Part shown: in pieces, positions 27,560 through 36,505 of the stretch
How positions within the stretch are numbered: the first letter of the stretch is position 1
Layout of the letters: each line of letters starts with the position of its first letter
Source of the DNA: Rhodocyclaceae bacterium
Lineage (GTDB): Bacteria > Pseudomonadota > Gammaproteobacteria > Burkholderiales > Rhodocyclaceae
Assembly: GCA_028713915.1 (NCBI GenBank)
Contig: JAQTNK010000003.1
Span: 20,775-84,774, forward strand
Length of the DNA stretch: 64,000 bases
Reading direction: 5' to 3'
Notes under the pieces: generated by a model
What the model saw: the letters and a program-made list of their open reading frames with translations, nothing else
Told to the model about the DNA's origin: nothing
The model's database searches: none
Program-made: the position numbers and the translations under genes

Positions 27560-29179
27560 CTAGACCCTGAACCGCTGCACGCTCGTCTTCAGCGCATGCG
27601 ACAGTTCGACGAGCGCGCCGGTGCGCTCGCTCGAAGCGTTCGATGCGGCATTGGTCTGCTCGATGCCGCGGGCGATGAGTTCAACGCGCTGGGCGATGTC
27701 GGTGCTGGCGGCGCTCTGCTCGCGCAGGCCGGCGGCGATCGCCTCGATGCCGTGGCTGACCGCCGTCGAGGATGCGGCCATCGCCGTCACCGCGCCGCGG
27801 ACGCTGTCGGTGCGGGCGGCGCCTTCCAGCGCCTGCGCCTTGGCGCGCGACATCGTCTGCAGCGCGAGATCGGTGGTCTGGCAAACGCCGCCGACGATCT
27901 CGGAGATTTCCTGGGTGGAAATCGTCGTCCGCTCGGCCAGCTTGCGCACTTCGTCGGCGACGACCGCGAAGCCCCGACCCTGCTCGCCGGCGCGGGCGGC
28001 CTCGATGGCGGCGTTCAGCGCCAGCAGGTTGGTCTGGTCGGCGATCTCGCGGATGGTCTGGACGATGCCGTTGATGCTGCTGACCTTGTTCGAGAGCACG
28101 TCCATGGACGCCGTCGCCTCGGCCATGCCGTCCGCCACCTTCTGGATCGTATCCGTCGCCGCGCCCACCACGGCGAGGCCGTCGCGGCCCTGGGCTTCGG
28201 ATTCGGCCGACAGGCGGCGGGCGTCGTTGGCGCTTTCCGACATCACGCTGATGCTGGCCGTCAACTGCTCGACGGCAGCGGCGATGGCCGACGTCGCGGC
28301 GCTTTGCTCCTCGGCCGTCCGCGACAGCCGGGCGGCATCGGCGCGAATGGCCTCGCTCTCCTGCACCACCGCATCCGCGCTGTGCAAGGTCGCACCGATA
28401 AGATCATGAACTTGCGCTTGCATGCTGCGGGTGGCGGCAATGACGCTGGAGTCGTCGCCGGGCGCGACCTCCAGCCGTTGCGTCAGGTCGCCGTGCGCAA
28501 TCCGCTGCAGGGCCGACGCGACATAGTCCGGCTCGCCGCCGACTTGCCGAAAGACGCCGCGCGCGACGAACAGGGTGATCGCGGCGACCATGACGAACGC
28601 CAGCAGGCTGAGAACGATGGCCGTGAGGCGGGACGAATCCAGGTCGCCGAGCAAGTCGCTGCGTTCCCTGGCGGCGTCGTCTTCCGTCCGCTTGACGAGA
28701 TCCAGCAAGTCCGCGCGCACGGCACGCCACGCCGGCGTTTCCTTGGCGACGAGCAAGGCCCGGGCGGCCTCGCCGTTGCCCGCCGCAACGAGGTCAATGA
28801 CTTGTTGTGGCAGCGGCAGCCAGTGGTCGGCATCGCTCTTCAGCCGCGCGGCGGCATCGTTGCCGGCAGCGTCCTTGGCCAGCAGTTCGGCAAGCCGGTC
28901 GAGTGCATCCTTGAACTTGCCGTTGGCCTTGGCGAAGTTGTCGTAGGCCGTCCGGTTGGCGGGATCGAGCACGATGTTGCGCTGGGCTTGCCCCATCTGC
29001 AGGCCCTCGGCGTAGGCCGTCGTGGCCGAACGGTTGAGCGCGATGTTGATATCGACGAAATGCCGCAATGTCGTTTCGCTGTGCTGCGCGTGCCAGATCG
29101 CGGAAAAGGCCAGGACGACGACACCCAGCGTACCGACGATGCCGAGCAGCCACAGGCGCGTCTTGAGCGATTGATTCAT
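27560..29179 (-). CDS. Methyl-accepting chemotaxis protein
   Basis: A 539-residue chemoreceptor: membrane span 1 ([20 protein letters not shown]), a periplasmic four-helix-bundle domain of about 150 residues ([35 protein letters not shown]), span 2 ([20 protein letters not shown]), HAMP ([20 protein letters not shown]) and the signalling domain with the tip motif [20 protein letters not shown]. It would sense a ligand outside and control CheA. The start at 29179 has GGAG 7-8 bp upstream; the longer open frame to 29419 is non-coding. No che genes are adjacent. Confidence 0.94.
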   Translation of the reverse strand: MNQSLKTRLWLLGIVGTLGVVVLAFSAIWHAQHSETTLRHFVDINIALNRSATTAYAEGLQMGQAQRNIVLDPANRTAYDNFAKANGKFKDALDRLAELLAKDAAGNDAAARLKSDADHWLPLPQQVIDLVAAGNGEAARALLVAKETPAWRAVRADLLDLVKRTEDDAARERSDLLGDLDSSRLTAIVLSLLAFVMVAAITLFVARGVFRQVGGEPDYVASALQRIAHGDLTQRLEVAPGDDSSVIAATRSMQAQVHDLIGATLHSADAVVQESEAIRADAARLSRTAEEQSAATSAIAAAVEQLTASISVMSESANDARRLSAESEAQGRDGLAVVGAATDTIQKVADGMAEATASMDVLSNKVSSINGIVQTIREIADQTNLLALNAAIEAARAGEQGRGFAVVADEVRKLAERTTISTQEISEIVGGVCQTTDLALQTMSRAKAQALEGAARTDSVRGAVTAMAASSTAVSHGIEAIAAGLREQSAASTDIAQRVELIARGIEQTNAASNASSERTGALVELSHALKTSVQRFRV

Positions 29180-29600
29180 CAACGTTCTCCTCGGGGCAGT
29201 CGGCCTGTGCGGGCTCATGGGCACAGTGCCGACGTGGTCTGATTCCGGCCGCGGATCATAGCATGGAGGCCTAATCCGAAAGCCGTATCGTGCGGCGGCG
29301 GCGCCAGCAGGCCTGAGTCGACGAGCCGGCAACTGCCCAAGAATTAATCGCCGCATTCGAAGCATCGCGGCGACAAGGTTTTCCGCTGAAAACCCGCCGC
29401 TGTCCACAGGGTAATCCACAGATTTTGTGGGTTACGCTGGTGCACCGCACCGGCGTCGCCGGCCGCCCTATCCCACACTGCGGTGATAACATTGCCGGGC
29501 GCGTTCCTGCTCTCGAAGGCCGCGTGTCCGCTGACCACGAAGTCGTCGCGACTGCAGCACCGGGCGACCTACCCCGGTGTCATCAATGGGGGGAAACGAA
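29180..29600. other. Intergenic region between the chemoreceptor and the receiver gene
   Basis: About 420 bp with no supported gene, part of it AT-richer than its surroundings. The main structure is the inverted repeat at 29411-29435. A GATAAC box (about 29483) could be a -10 for the gene at 29601 but no good -35 was found. A TAATCCACA at 29412 differs from a DnaA box by one base, but no cluster of true boxes exists. Confidence 0.4.
29411..29435. promoter_or_regulatory. Near-perfect 25-bp palindrome, operator candidate
   Basis: GTAATCCACA (29411-29420), 5-bp spacer, TGTGGGTTAC (29426-29435). The arms match in 9 of 10 pairs. It lies about 165 bp upstream of the receiver-ATPase gene and 230 bp upstream of the divergent chemoreceptor gene. 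Confidence 0.45.
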
Positions 29601-30512
29601 GTGCTGTCTTATCGCATCCTGGTGGTTGACGACGAAGCCCTCAACCGCGCCATCATCGCCGAATGCCTCGACGATATCGCCTACCGGCTCGACATGGCGG
29701 TCGACGGCGAAGAAGCGTGGGAAAAGCTGGAGCGGTCGTCCGCGCCCTATCACCTCATTCTCCTCGATCGCATGATGCCGCGGCTCGACGGCATGGCCTT
29801 GCTCCAGCGCATCAAGGCCACGCCGCGCCATCAGCGCATCCCGGTCATCATGCAAACCGCCGCGGCCTCGATCGACCAGGTATGCGAAGGCATCAAGGCC
29901 GGCGTCTACTACTACCTGACCAAGCCTTACGCGCCGGAAGCGCTGCTGGCCATCGTGCGCGCCGCCCTGGCCGACATCGCCGCCCGCGACGAGGCGGCGC
30001 GCCGCGTGCGCGCCCAGGCCGATGCGCTCAAGCTGGCGGTGAAGGCCGAATTTCGCTTTCGCTCCATCGCCGAAGCCTGCAGCCTGGCCGCCTTGCTCGC
30101 GCATCTTTGCCCCGTCCCGGAAACGGCGGTGCTCGGGCTCACCGAGCTGATGATGAACGCCGTCGAGCACGGCAACCTCGGCATCAGCTATGCGGACAAG
30201 AGCCTGCTGCGGCGCGAGAACCGCTGGGAAGAGGAAATTGAGCGCCGCAGCAAACTGCCTGAATACCGCGAGCGCAGCGTCAGCATCACGGCCGAGCGCA
30301 GCGTCGATGCCGTCGAGTTCACCATCGTCGATGAGGGCGCGGGCTTCGCTTGGCAACCGTACTTGCAGCTCGATGCCGAGCGGGCTTTCGATCCGAACGG
30401 CCGCGGCATCGCCATGGCGCGGATGACGAGCTTCGACCGCCTCGACTATCGCGGCTGCGGCAATGAAGTCGTCGCCACCGTCCGCGTGCCGCAGCGACGG
30501 CGGGACGCTTAG
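29601..30512 (+). CDS. Response regulator with a C-terminal anti-sigma-type ATPase domain
   Basis: A 303-residue protein: receiver domain with RILVVDDEALNR, phosphoacceptor Asp in LILLDRMMPRLDG, and TKPY (switch Lys); a linker; then a HATPase_c_2 domain of the RsbW type with N box TELMMNAVEHGNLG, G1 DEGAGFAW and G2 NGRGIAMAR. It may use phosphorylation to control a serine-kinase or anti-sigma activity; no cognate partner-switch gene is nearby. Start GTG 29601 is chosen because GGGGG lies 8 bp upstream; GTG 29577 and ATG 29586 are in-frame alternatives. Confidence 0.85.
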   Translation: MLSYRILVVDDEALNRAIIAECLDDIAYRLDMAVDGEEAWEKLERSSAPYHLILLDRMMPRLDGMALLQRIKATPRHQRIPVIMQTAAASIDQVCEGIKAGVYYYLTKPYAPEALLAIVRAALADIAARDEAARRVRAQADALKLAVKAEFRFRSIAEACSLAALLAHLCPVPETAVLGLTELMMNAVEHGNLGISYADKSLLRRENRWEEEIERRSKLPEYRERSVSITAERSVDAVEFTIVDEGAGFAWQPYLQLDAERAFDPNGRGIAMARMTSFDRLDYRGCGNEVVATVRVPQRRRDA

Positions 30513-30531
30513 CGCGGCCCGCCCGGCGCCG

Positions 30532-30945
30532 CTACTTGACGCGGGTCAGGTGCGACCGCGGCTTGTCCGGCGGCGGCGATTCCGGCTCGGGGGCGTCGGT
30601 GGCCGCAGGCTCCGCGCTTGCCGTCTTCGGCGTCACGTCGAACGACATGCCCATGCCGTTCTCGCGGGCGAAAATCGCCGCCACCGCATCCACCGGCACG
30701 ACGACGGGAAAGGCGGCGCCGTTGAAGCGCGCCTGGAAAGTGATTTCCTCGTTGCCCATCGTCAGCTGGTGACTCGCCTCGGGGCCGATGTTGAGCGTGA
30801 TCTGGCCGTCCTTGACGTGCTCGCGCGGCACGCGCGTCTGCCCATCCACGCTGACCGTCAGATAGGGCACGAAGCCCTGGTCGATGCACCATTCGAAAAT
30901 GGCGCGGATGAGATAGGGCTTGGTGGAAGTCACGGCGGGGCGCAA
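30532..30945 (-). CDS. sspB: ClpXP protease specificity-enhancing factor SspB
   Basis: A 137-residue adaptor. The folded part (STKPYLIRAIFEWCIDQGFV in pieces: PYLIRAIFEWCIDQG, ITFQARFNGAAFPVVVPV, VAAIFARENGMGMSF) binds ssrA-tagged proteins; a flexible linker (PEPESPPPDKP) leads to a C-terminal ClpX-binding tip SHLTRVK, similar to the LRVVK end of E. coli SspB. It follows sspA by 18 bp. The tmRNA gene at 59268 makes the tag it should recognise. Confidence 0.95.
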   Translation of the reverse strand: MRPAVTSTKPYLIRAIFEWCIDQGFVPYLTVSVDGQTRVPREHVKDGQITLNIGPEASHQLTMGNEEITFQARFNGAAFPVVVPVDAVAAIFARENGMGMSFDVTPKTASAEPAATDAPEPESPPPDKPRSHLTRVK

Positions 30946-30963
30946 AGGAAAAGCGCCGCTGAA

Positions 30964-31560
30964 TCAGCGGCGCATCACCTTCTCGGAAGGCGTCAGCGCG
31001 TCGATGAAACCCTGGCGCGAGAACACCAGCTGGGCGTACTTCAAGAGCGGCGCCGCCGCTTTCGGCAACTCGATGCCGTAGTGGTCGAGGCGCCACAACA
31101 GCGGCGCGATGGCGACGTCGAGCATCGAGAACTCGTCGCCCAGCATGTACTTTTGCTTGGCGAAAAGTCCCGAGAGCTCGACCAGGCGATCGCGCACGTG
31201 GGCACGCGACTTCTCCGCCGACTTGAGGTTCTTTTCGAGCGCATCGATGTGGCTGAACAGTTCCTGTTCCATCGTGAACAGCAGCTGGCGCGCCCGCGCC
31301 CGCGTCTGCGGCTCGGGCGGCATCAGCTGCGGATGCGGGAAGCGCTCGTCGATGTACTCGTTGATGATGTTGGCCTCGTAGAGCACGAGGTCGCGATCGA
31401 CGAGCACCGGCACCCGGTTGTACGGGTTGATGACGGCGATGTCTTCCGGCTTGTTGAACAAGTCGACGTCGATTACCTGGAAGTCCATCTGCTTCTCGTA
31501 CAAGACGATGCGGCAGCGATGGCTGAACGGGTCCGTGGTACCCGAATACAGATTCATCAT
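30964..31560 (-). CDS. sspA: Stringent starvation protein A (GST-fold RNA polymerase-associated protein)
   Basis: A 198-residue GST-fold protein: MMNLYSGTTDPFSHRCRIVL, FNKPEDIAVINPYNRVPVLV, VLYEANIINEYIDERFPHPQ and the C-terminal FSMLDVAIAPLLWRLDHYG match SspA, which binds RNA polymerase and acts in stress. The start at 31560 begins where homology begins; upstream in-frame Met codons at 31623 and 31638 are less likely. The petABC genes lie upstream on the same strand, the usual betaproteobacterial order. Confidence 0.95.
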   Translation of the reverse strand: MMNLYSGTTDPFSHRCRIVLYEKQMDFQVIDVDLFNKPEDIAVINPYNRVPVLVDRDLVLYEANIINEYIDERFPHPQLMPPEPQTRARARQLLFTMEQELFSHIDALEKNLKSAEKSRAHVRDRLVELSGLFAKQKYMLGDEFSMLDVAIAPLLWRLDHYGIELPKAAAPLLKYAQLVFSRQGFIDALTPSEKVMRR

Positions 31561-31661
31561 GGTACTGGTACCCCAGGAATAGTCGGCATCACGCACGACC
31601 TTGCGGACAGGCGGTGCATTCATTTCACGATGCCCCATAAGTATTTTTCACGCTTCAGGAC

Positions 31662-32372
31662 CTAGTGGACGTCTTTCCAGTATTCGCGCTTGAGCGCATA
31701 GGCAAAGACGAAGATTACCGTCAAGGCGATCAGCACCACCACGCCCAGATGCTTGCGGAACTCGGACACCGGCTCGCCCATGTAGCTGAGGTAGCCGACC
31801 AGATCGCCGACCATCTCATCGTATTCGGCGGGCGAAAGCTTGCCCGGCCGCACGAGTTCAAGCTTGTGCTCCTGCCCCATGGCCTGGTCGCCTTGCAGCT
31901 CCCACAGCACGTGCGGCATGCCCACGTTCTCGAAAACCACGTTGTTCCAGCCGGTCGGGCGCTGGTCGTCGCGATAGAAGGAACGCAGATACGTGTACAG
32001 CCAGTCGGCGCCGGAACCGAACTCGGAAGAGCGGGCGCGGGCGATCAACGTCAGGTCGGGCGGCGCGGCGCCGAACCAGACCTTGGCGTCGGCGCGCTGC
32101 ATGGCGATGGTCATCAGGTCGCCGACCTTGTTGCCCGCCAGCATCAGGTTGTCCCTGATCTGCGCTTCGGAGAGGCCGATGTCCTGCAGGCGGTTGTAGC
32201 GCATGTAGGACGCCGAGTGGCAATTCAGGCAGTAGTTGACGAAGATCTTGGCGCCGGTTTGCAGCGCGGCGTAATCGCCCGAATGGTCGGGCGCCTTGTC
32301 GAGGTGGAGTTCGGCACCGCTGGCGAAAGCCAGCAGCGGCGCCGACAGCAATACGAGCAGCAGCTTTTTCAT
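31662..32372 (-). CDS. petC: Cytochrome c1 of the bc1 complex
   Basis: A 236-residue protein: signal peptide MKKLLLVLLSAPLLAFASG, heme c motif CLNCHS (residues about 48-52), the sixth-ligand methionine region in DLMTIAM/VFENVGMPHVLW, and a C-terminal membrane anchor VVVLIALTVIFVFAYAL. It accepts electrons from the Rieske protein in the periplasm and hands them to a soluble cytochrome. It overlaps petB by 4 bp. Confidence 0.96.
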   Translation of the reverse strand: MKKLLLVLLSAPLLAFASGAELHLDKAPDHSGDYAALQTGAKIFVNYCLNCHSASYMRYNRLQDIGLSEAQIRDNLMLAGNKVGDLMTIAMQRADAKVWFGAAPPDLTLIARARSSEFGSGADWLYTYLRSFYRDDQRPTGWNNVVFENVGMPHVLWELQGDQAMGQEHKLELVRPGKLSPAEYDEMVGDLVGYLSYMGEPVSEFRKHLGVVVLIALTVIFVFAYALKREYWKDVH

Positions 32373-33670
32373 TTGAACGTCACCCTATCCGGTTCGGGTT
32401 GGCACTTGTCCAGTTTCGTGTAGATCGGCATCAGCAGGAAGAAGGCGAAGTAGAGAATCGTGCAGATCTGCGACACCAGCGTGCGGCCCGGCGTCGGCGG
32501 CAGGATGCCGAGGTAGCCGAGGATGAAGAAGCAGACGATGAAGATCGCCAGCGCGCCCTTGTACAGCGGCCCGCGGTAGCGGATCGACTTCGCCGGGCTG
32601 CGGTCGAGCCACGGCAGGAAGAAGAACACCATCACCGACAGCCCCATGAAGATCACGCCCCACAGCTTGGCGTCGATCCAGAAGAAGTTCACCGTGTTGG
32701 CACGCAGCACCGAGTAGAACGGCGTGTAGTACCAGACCGGGGCGATGTGCGGCGGCGTCTTCAGCGGATCGGCCGGGAAGAAGTTGTTGTACTCGAGGAA
32801 GTAGCCGTGGCCTTCGGGCGTGAAGAAGATGATGACGGCGAACACCATGAGGAAGACGACGACGCCGACGATGTCCTTCACCGTGTAGTACGGGTGGAAC
32901 GGAATGCCGTCGAGCGGTATGCCGTTGGCATCCTTGTTCTTCTTGATCTCGACGCCGTCGGGGTTGTTCGAACCCACTTCGTGCAGCGCCAGGATGTGCG
33001 CCACCACGAGACCGGCGAGCGCGAACGGCACGGCGATGACGTGGAAGGAGAAGAAGCGGTTCAGCGTGGCGTCGCCGACGACGAAGTCGCCGCGGATGTA
33101 GAGCGAGAGGTCCGGTCCGATCACGGGAATGGCCGAGAACAGGTTCACGATCACCTGCGCGCCCCAGTAGGACATCTGCCCCCACGGCAACAGGTAGCCG
33201 AAGAAACCTTCCGCCATCAGGCACAGGTAGATCAGCACGCCGAAGATCCAGACCAGCTCGCGCGGCTTGCGGTAGGAACCGTAAAGCATGCCGCGGAACA
33301 TGTGCAGGTAGACGACGATGAAGAAGGCCGAGGCGCCCGTCGAATGCATGTAACGGATCAGCCAGCCCCACGGCACGTCGCGCATGATGTACTCGACGCT
33401 GGCGAAAGCCACCGGCACGCCCGAGGCGTTGAGCGAGGCATCCGGCTTGAAATGCATGGTCAGGAAAATGCCGGTGACGATCTGGTTCACCAGGACCAGC
33501 AGCGCCAGCGAGCCGAAGAAGTACCAGAAGTTGAAGTTCTTCGGCGCGTAGTACTCGGACAGGTGCTCCTTCCACATCTTGGTCATGGGGAAGCGGGCGT
33601 CGATCCACTCGGTGACGTCGCCGAGCACGGTACCGTCGCTCTTGAATTTCTCGAAATTCGAACTGGCCAT
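32369..33670 (-). CDS. petB: Cytochrome b of the bc1 complex
   Basis: A 433-residue integral membrane protein, the fused mitochondrial-type cytochrome b. Heme-ligand helices carry WLIRYMHSTGASAFFIVVYLHMFR (pieces: LIRYMHSTGASAFF, VYLHMFRGMLYG) and FFSFHVIAVPFALAGLVVAH. The Qo-site motif appears as PADPLKTPPHIAPVWY, with the family PEWY replaced by APVWY. It moves electrons between quinol and the two b hemes. It lies 3 bp after petA and overlaps petC. Confidence 0.97.
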   Translation of the reverse strand: MASSNFEKFKSDGTVLGDVTEWIDARFPMTKMWKEHLSEYYAPKNFNFWYFFGSLALLVLVNQIVTGIFLTMHFKPDASLNASGVPVAFASVEYIMRDVPWGWLIRYMHSTGASAFFIVVYLHMFRGMLYGSYRKPRELVWIFGVLIYLCLMAEGFFGYLLPWGQMSYWGAQVIVNLFSAIPVIGPDLSLYIRGDFVVGDATLNRFFSFHVIAVPFALAGLVVAHILALHEVGSNNPDGVEIKKNKDANGIPLDGIPFHPYYTVKDIVGVVVFLMVFAVIIFFTPEGHGYFLEYNNFFPADPLKTPPHIAPVWYYTPFYSVLRANTVNFFWIDAKLWGVIFMGLSVMVFFFLPWLDRSPAKSIRYRGPLYKGALAIFIVCFFILGYLGILPPTPGRTLVSQICTILYFAFFLLMPIYTKLDKCQPEPDRVTFK

Positions 33671-33673
33671 CGC

Positions 33674-34270
33674 TTACGCCCCCTTGGTGTCTTCGCCGAT
33701 GACGATCCTGGCGTCGCTCAGATACTTGTGCGGCGGCACTTCCAGGTTGTCAGGCGCAGGCTTGTTCTTGTAGACGCGGCCCGCCAGGTCGAAGGTCGAA
33801 CCGTGGCAGGGGCACAGGAAACCGCCGGGCCAGTCGGCATCGACGCCGGATTCCGCACCGGTCTTGAATTTGTCGGACGGCGAACAGCCCAGATGGGTGC
33901 AAATTCCGATGGCAACCATGTATTCGGGCTTGATCGAGCGATGCTCGTTCTTCGCATAGTCGGGCTGCTGATGACGCTCGGAGTTCGGATCGACGAGCTT
34001 GTCGCCGAGCTTGGCCATGCCGTCGAGCATTTCCTTCGTGCGGTGGATGATCCATACCGGCTTGCCGCGCCATTCGACGGTCATCATCTGACCCGGCGCC
34101 AGCTTGCTGATATCGGCCTCAACCGGCGCACCCGCCGATTTCGCGCGCTCGGACGGCGCGAAGCTGGCGAGGAACGGCACTGCGGCGGCGACCCCTGCCA
34201 CCCCGCCGACGGTCGCCGTGGCAACGATCAGCCGACGCCGACCGCAATCCACTTTTTCGTCACAACTCAT
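33674..34270 (-). CDS. petA: Rieske iron-sulfur subunit of the bc1 complex
   Basis: A 198-residue protein with an uncleaved Tat-type anchor (GRRRLIVATATVGGVAGVAA) and a periplasmic Rieske domain; cluster motifs are CTHLGCSP and CPCHGSTFD. It transfers electrons from quinol to cytochrome c1. First gene of petABC, followed by sspA and sspB on the same strand. Confidence 0.97.
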   Translation of the reverse strand: MSCDEKVDCGRRRLIVATATVGGVAGVAAAVPFLASFAPSERAKSAGAPVEADISKLAPGQMMTVEWRGKPVWIIHRTKEMLDGMAKLGDKLVDPNSERHQQPDYAKNEHRSIKPEYMVAIGICTHLGCSPSDKFKTGAESGVDADWPGGFLCPCHGSTFDLAGRVYKNKPAPDNLEVPPHKYLSDARIVIGEDTKGA

Positions 34271-34380
34271 GATTGGTTCCCTGAAAGTTCAAAAGACGAC
34301 AGCCCGAAAAACGCGGGATTATACCGAAGCCGCCAAGGGAATTAAAGCCCGGTCGCAGTATGACCTGCGGCAAAAGCCGT

Positions 34381-35568
34381 CTAAACCGCGCCGCCGCTGC
34401 GCATGGCGGCGATTTCATCGCTACTGAAGCCCAATTCCGCGAGGATCGCGTCGGTATGTTCGCCGAGTTGCGGCCCCAGCCATTGCGTGCCGCCCGGCGT
34501 GGCGGAAAGCTTGGGCACGATGCCCGGCATGCGGAACTCGCGGCCATCGGGAAGCTTGGCCGTCTCCAGCATGGCGCGGGCCAGGTATTGCGGATCGCGG
34601 AACATGTCCTCGACCGAATAGATCGAACTGGCCGGCACCTGGGCGGCCGCCGCGGTCTGCAGCACCTCGTCGGCGCTGCGGCTGCCGACCCAGGCGTCGA
34701 TCACGGCATAGAGTTCCGCCGCCCGCGCGTCGCGGCCGGCATTGGTCGCCAGCGTCGCGTCGCCGGCCAGGTCGTCGCGGCCGATCGCGGCCATCAGGCG
34801 CTTGAAGATGGCATCGCCGTTGGCGCCGATGATCAGGTGCTTGCCGTCCTTCGTCGTATGAGTGTTCGAGGGCGTGATGCCCGGCATGACATTGCCCGTG
34901 CGCTCGCGCACGAAGCCGAAGACGTCGAACTCCGGCACCATGCTCTCCATCATGGCGAAGACGGCCTCGTAGAGCGCGACGTCGACCACCTGGCCCGTCC
35001 CGCCATTGACTTCGCGGTGGCGCAGCGCCATCAGCGCGCCGATGGCGCCCCACAGCGCGGCGATGGAATCGCCGATGGAAATGCCGGCCTTCACCGGCTG
35101 CCGGTCGGGAAAGCCCGTGATGAAGCGCAAGCCGCCCATCGATTCGCCGATGGCGCCGAAGCCCGGCTGGTTCGCCATCGGCCCGGTCTGGCCGAAGCCC
35201 GACAGCCGCACCATCACCAGCCCCGGATTGAGCGCCGACAGGACATCCGCCCCGAGGCCGAGCTTTTCCAGCACGCCGGGACGGAAGTTCTCGACGACGA
35301 TGTCGGCGCGGGCGACGAGCCGCTTGACGACTTCGACGCCGTCCGGATGCTTGAGGTTGGCCGTCACCGACTTCTTGTTGCGCGCCTGCACGTACCACCA
35401 CAACGACGTGCCCTCGTAGAGCTTGCGCCAGGAGCGCAGCGGATCGCCGCCGTCCGGCGCCTCGACCTTGATCACTTCGGCGCCGAACTCGGCGAGGATG
35501 CGCGTGCAGAACGGCCCGGCAATCAGCGTGCCGAGTTCGACGACACGCACGCCGGCCAGCGGCTTCAT
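34381..35568 (-). CDS. CaiB/BaiF family III CoA-transferase
   Basis: A 395-residue CoA-transferase: KPLAGVRVVELGTLIAGPFC and AEFGAEVIKVEAPDGGDPLR near the N terminus, NKKSVTANLKHPDG, ENFRPGVLEKLGLG, GFGQTGPMANQPGFGAIGES, and VVDVALYEAVFAMM, the segment where the family's catalytic Asp lies. It exchanges CoA between organic acids; the substrate pair is unknown. The start overlaps the recR stop (TGATG), so it is expressed with recR, an odd pairing functionally. It ends 110 bp before petA. Confidence 0.92.
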   Translation of the reverse strand: MKPLAGVRVVELGTLIAGPFCTRILAEFGAEVIKVEAPDGGDPLRSWRKLYEGTSLWWYVQARNKKSVTANLKHPDGVEVVKRLVARADIVVENFRPGVLEKLGLGADVLSALNPGLVMVRLSGFGQTGPMANQPGFGAIGESMGGLRFITGFPDRQPVKAGISIGDSIAALWGAIGALMALRHREVNGGTGQVVDVALYEAVFAMMESMVPEFDVFGFVRERTGNVMPGITPSNTHTTKDGKHLIIGANGDAIFKRLMAAIGRDDLAGDATLATNAGRDARAAELYAVIDAWVGSRSADEVLQTAAAAQVPASSIYSVEDMFRDPQYLARAMLETAKLPDGREFRMPGIVPKLSATPGGTQWLGPQLGEHTDAILAELGFSSDEIAAMRSGGAV

Positions 35569-36164
35569 CAGTAGTCGCGCCGCTCGATCAGCGCCTGCGC
35601 CACCGTCGCCGCATCCGAGTATTCGAGTTCGCCGCCGACCGGCAGGCCGCGGGCGATGCGGCTGACCTTGAGGCCGCGGGCATGCAGCACTTCGGACAGG
35701 TAATGCGCCGTCGCTTCGCCCTCGTTGGTGAAGTTGGTGGCGAGGATGATTTCCTTCACCACGCCGTCGCCGGCGCGCGCCAGCAGACGCTCGAAGCCGA
35801 GCTCCTTCGGCCCGACGCCGTCGAGCGGCGACAGCCGCCCCATCAGCACGTAGTAGAGGCCGCCGTAGGCGTGGGTCTGTTCCATCGTGTTCAGATCCAC
35901 CGGCATTTCGACGATGCACAGCTGCGTCGGATCGCGCCGCGACGAGCTGCAGCGGTCGCAGATTTCCGCTTCGGTGAACGTGTTGCAGCGCGCGCAGTGG
36001 CGCAGCGTCTTCAGGGCATGGTCGAGCGCCTGGCCGAGGCGCTCGGCACCGCGCGGATTGCGCTGCAGCAGGTGGTAGGCCATGCGCTGCGCCGACTTCG
36101 GGCCGACGCCGGGCAAACAGCGCAGCGCCTCGATGAGTTCGTCGAGGCTCGAAGGACCTGCCAT
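35568..36164 (-). CDS. recR: Recombination protein RecR
   Basis: A 198-residue protein: helix-hairpin-helix [18 protein letters not shown], four-cysteine zinc finger [17 protein letters not shown], and Toprim domain with [30 protein letters not shown] and [17 protein letters not shown]. RecR acts with RecF/RecO to load RecA at gaps. The start adjoins the ybaB stop (overlap at 36164), in the common dnaX-ybaB-recR order. Confidence 0.97.
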   Translation of the reverse strand: MAGPSSLDELIEALRCLPGVGPKSAQRMAYHLLQRNPRGAERLGQALDHALKTLRHCARCNTFTEAEICDRCSSSRRDPTQLCIVEMPVDLNTMEQTHAYGGLYYVLMGRLSPLDGVGPKELGFERLLARAGDGVVKEIILATNFTNEGEATAHYLSEVLHARGLKVSRIARGLPVGGELEYSDAATVAQALIERRDY

Positions 36165-36490
36165 CAGAACGGCAGCTTCATGCCGGGCGGCAGGTTGAGC
36201 CCGGCGGTAAAGCCAGCCATCTTCTCCTGCATCGTCGTCTCGGCGCGGCGGTTGGCGTCGTTGACGGCGGCGGCGATCAGGTCTTCGAGCATTTCCTTGT
36301 CGTCCATCACCGCAGCGTCGATGGCGACGCGCTTGACGTCGTGCTTGCAGGTCATGACGACCTTGACGGCGCCGGCGCCGGACTGGCCTTCCACTTCCAT
36401 CGAGGCCAACTGCTCCTGCGCCTTCTGCATGTTTTCCTGCATCTGCTGGGCCTGTTTCATCAGGTTGGCGATGCCGCCTTTGTTGAACAT
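36164..36490 (-). CDS. ybaB: YbaB/EbfC nucleoid-associated protein
   Basis: A 108-residue DNA-binding protein: [39 protein letters not shown] and [20 protein letters not shown] are the family segments. It forms dimers on DNA and is the usual partner of dnaX and recR. It begins 15 bp after dnaX. Confidence 0.96.
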   Translation of the reverse strand: MFNKGGIANLMKQAQQMQENMQKAQEQLASMEVEGQSGAGAVKVVMTCKHDVKRVAIDAAVMDDKEMLEDLIAAAVNDANRRAETTMQEKMAGFTAGLNLPPGMKLPF

Positions 36491-36505
36491 GGAGTGCTCC
36501 TTAAT

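Noticed and set aside
29400-29436. DnaA-box cluster or replication origin
   Set aside because: The best box has one mismatch and the others two; the dyad symmetry explains the sequence better and no dnaA or dnaN is near.
26120-30500. Genomic island inserted at tRNA-Arg
   Set aside because: No integrase, direct repeat or change of composition was seen downstream; the mismatched tRNA alone is not sufficient.
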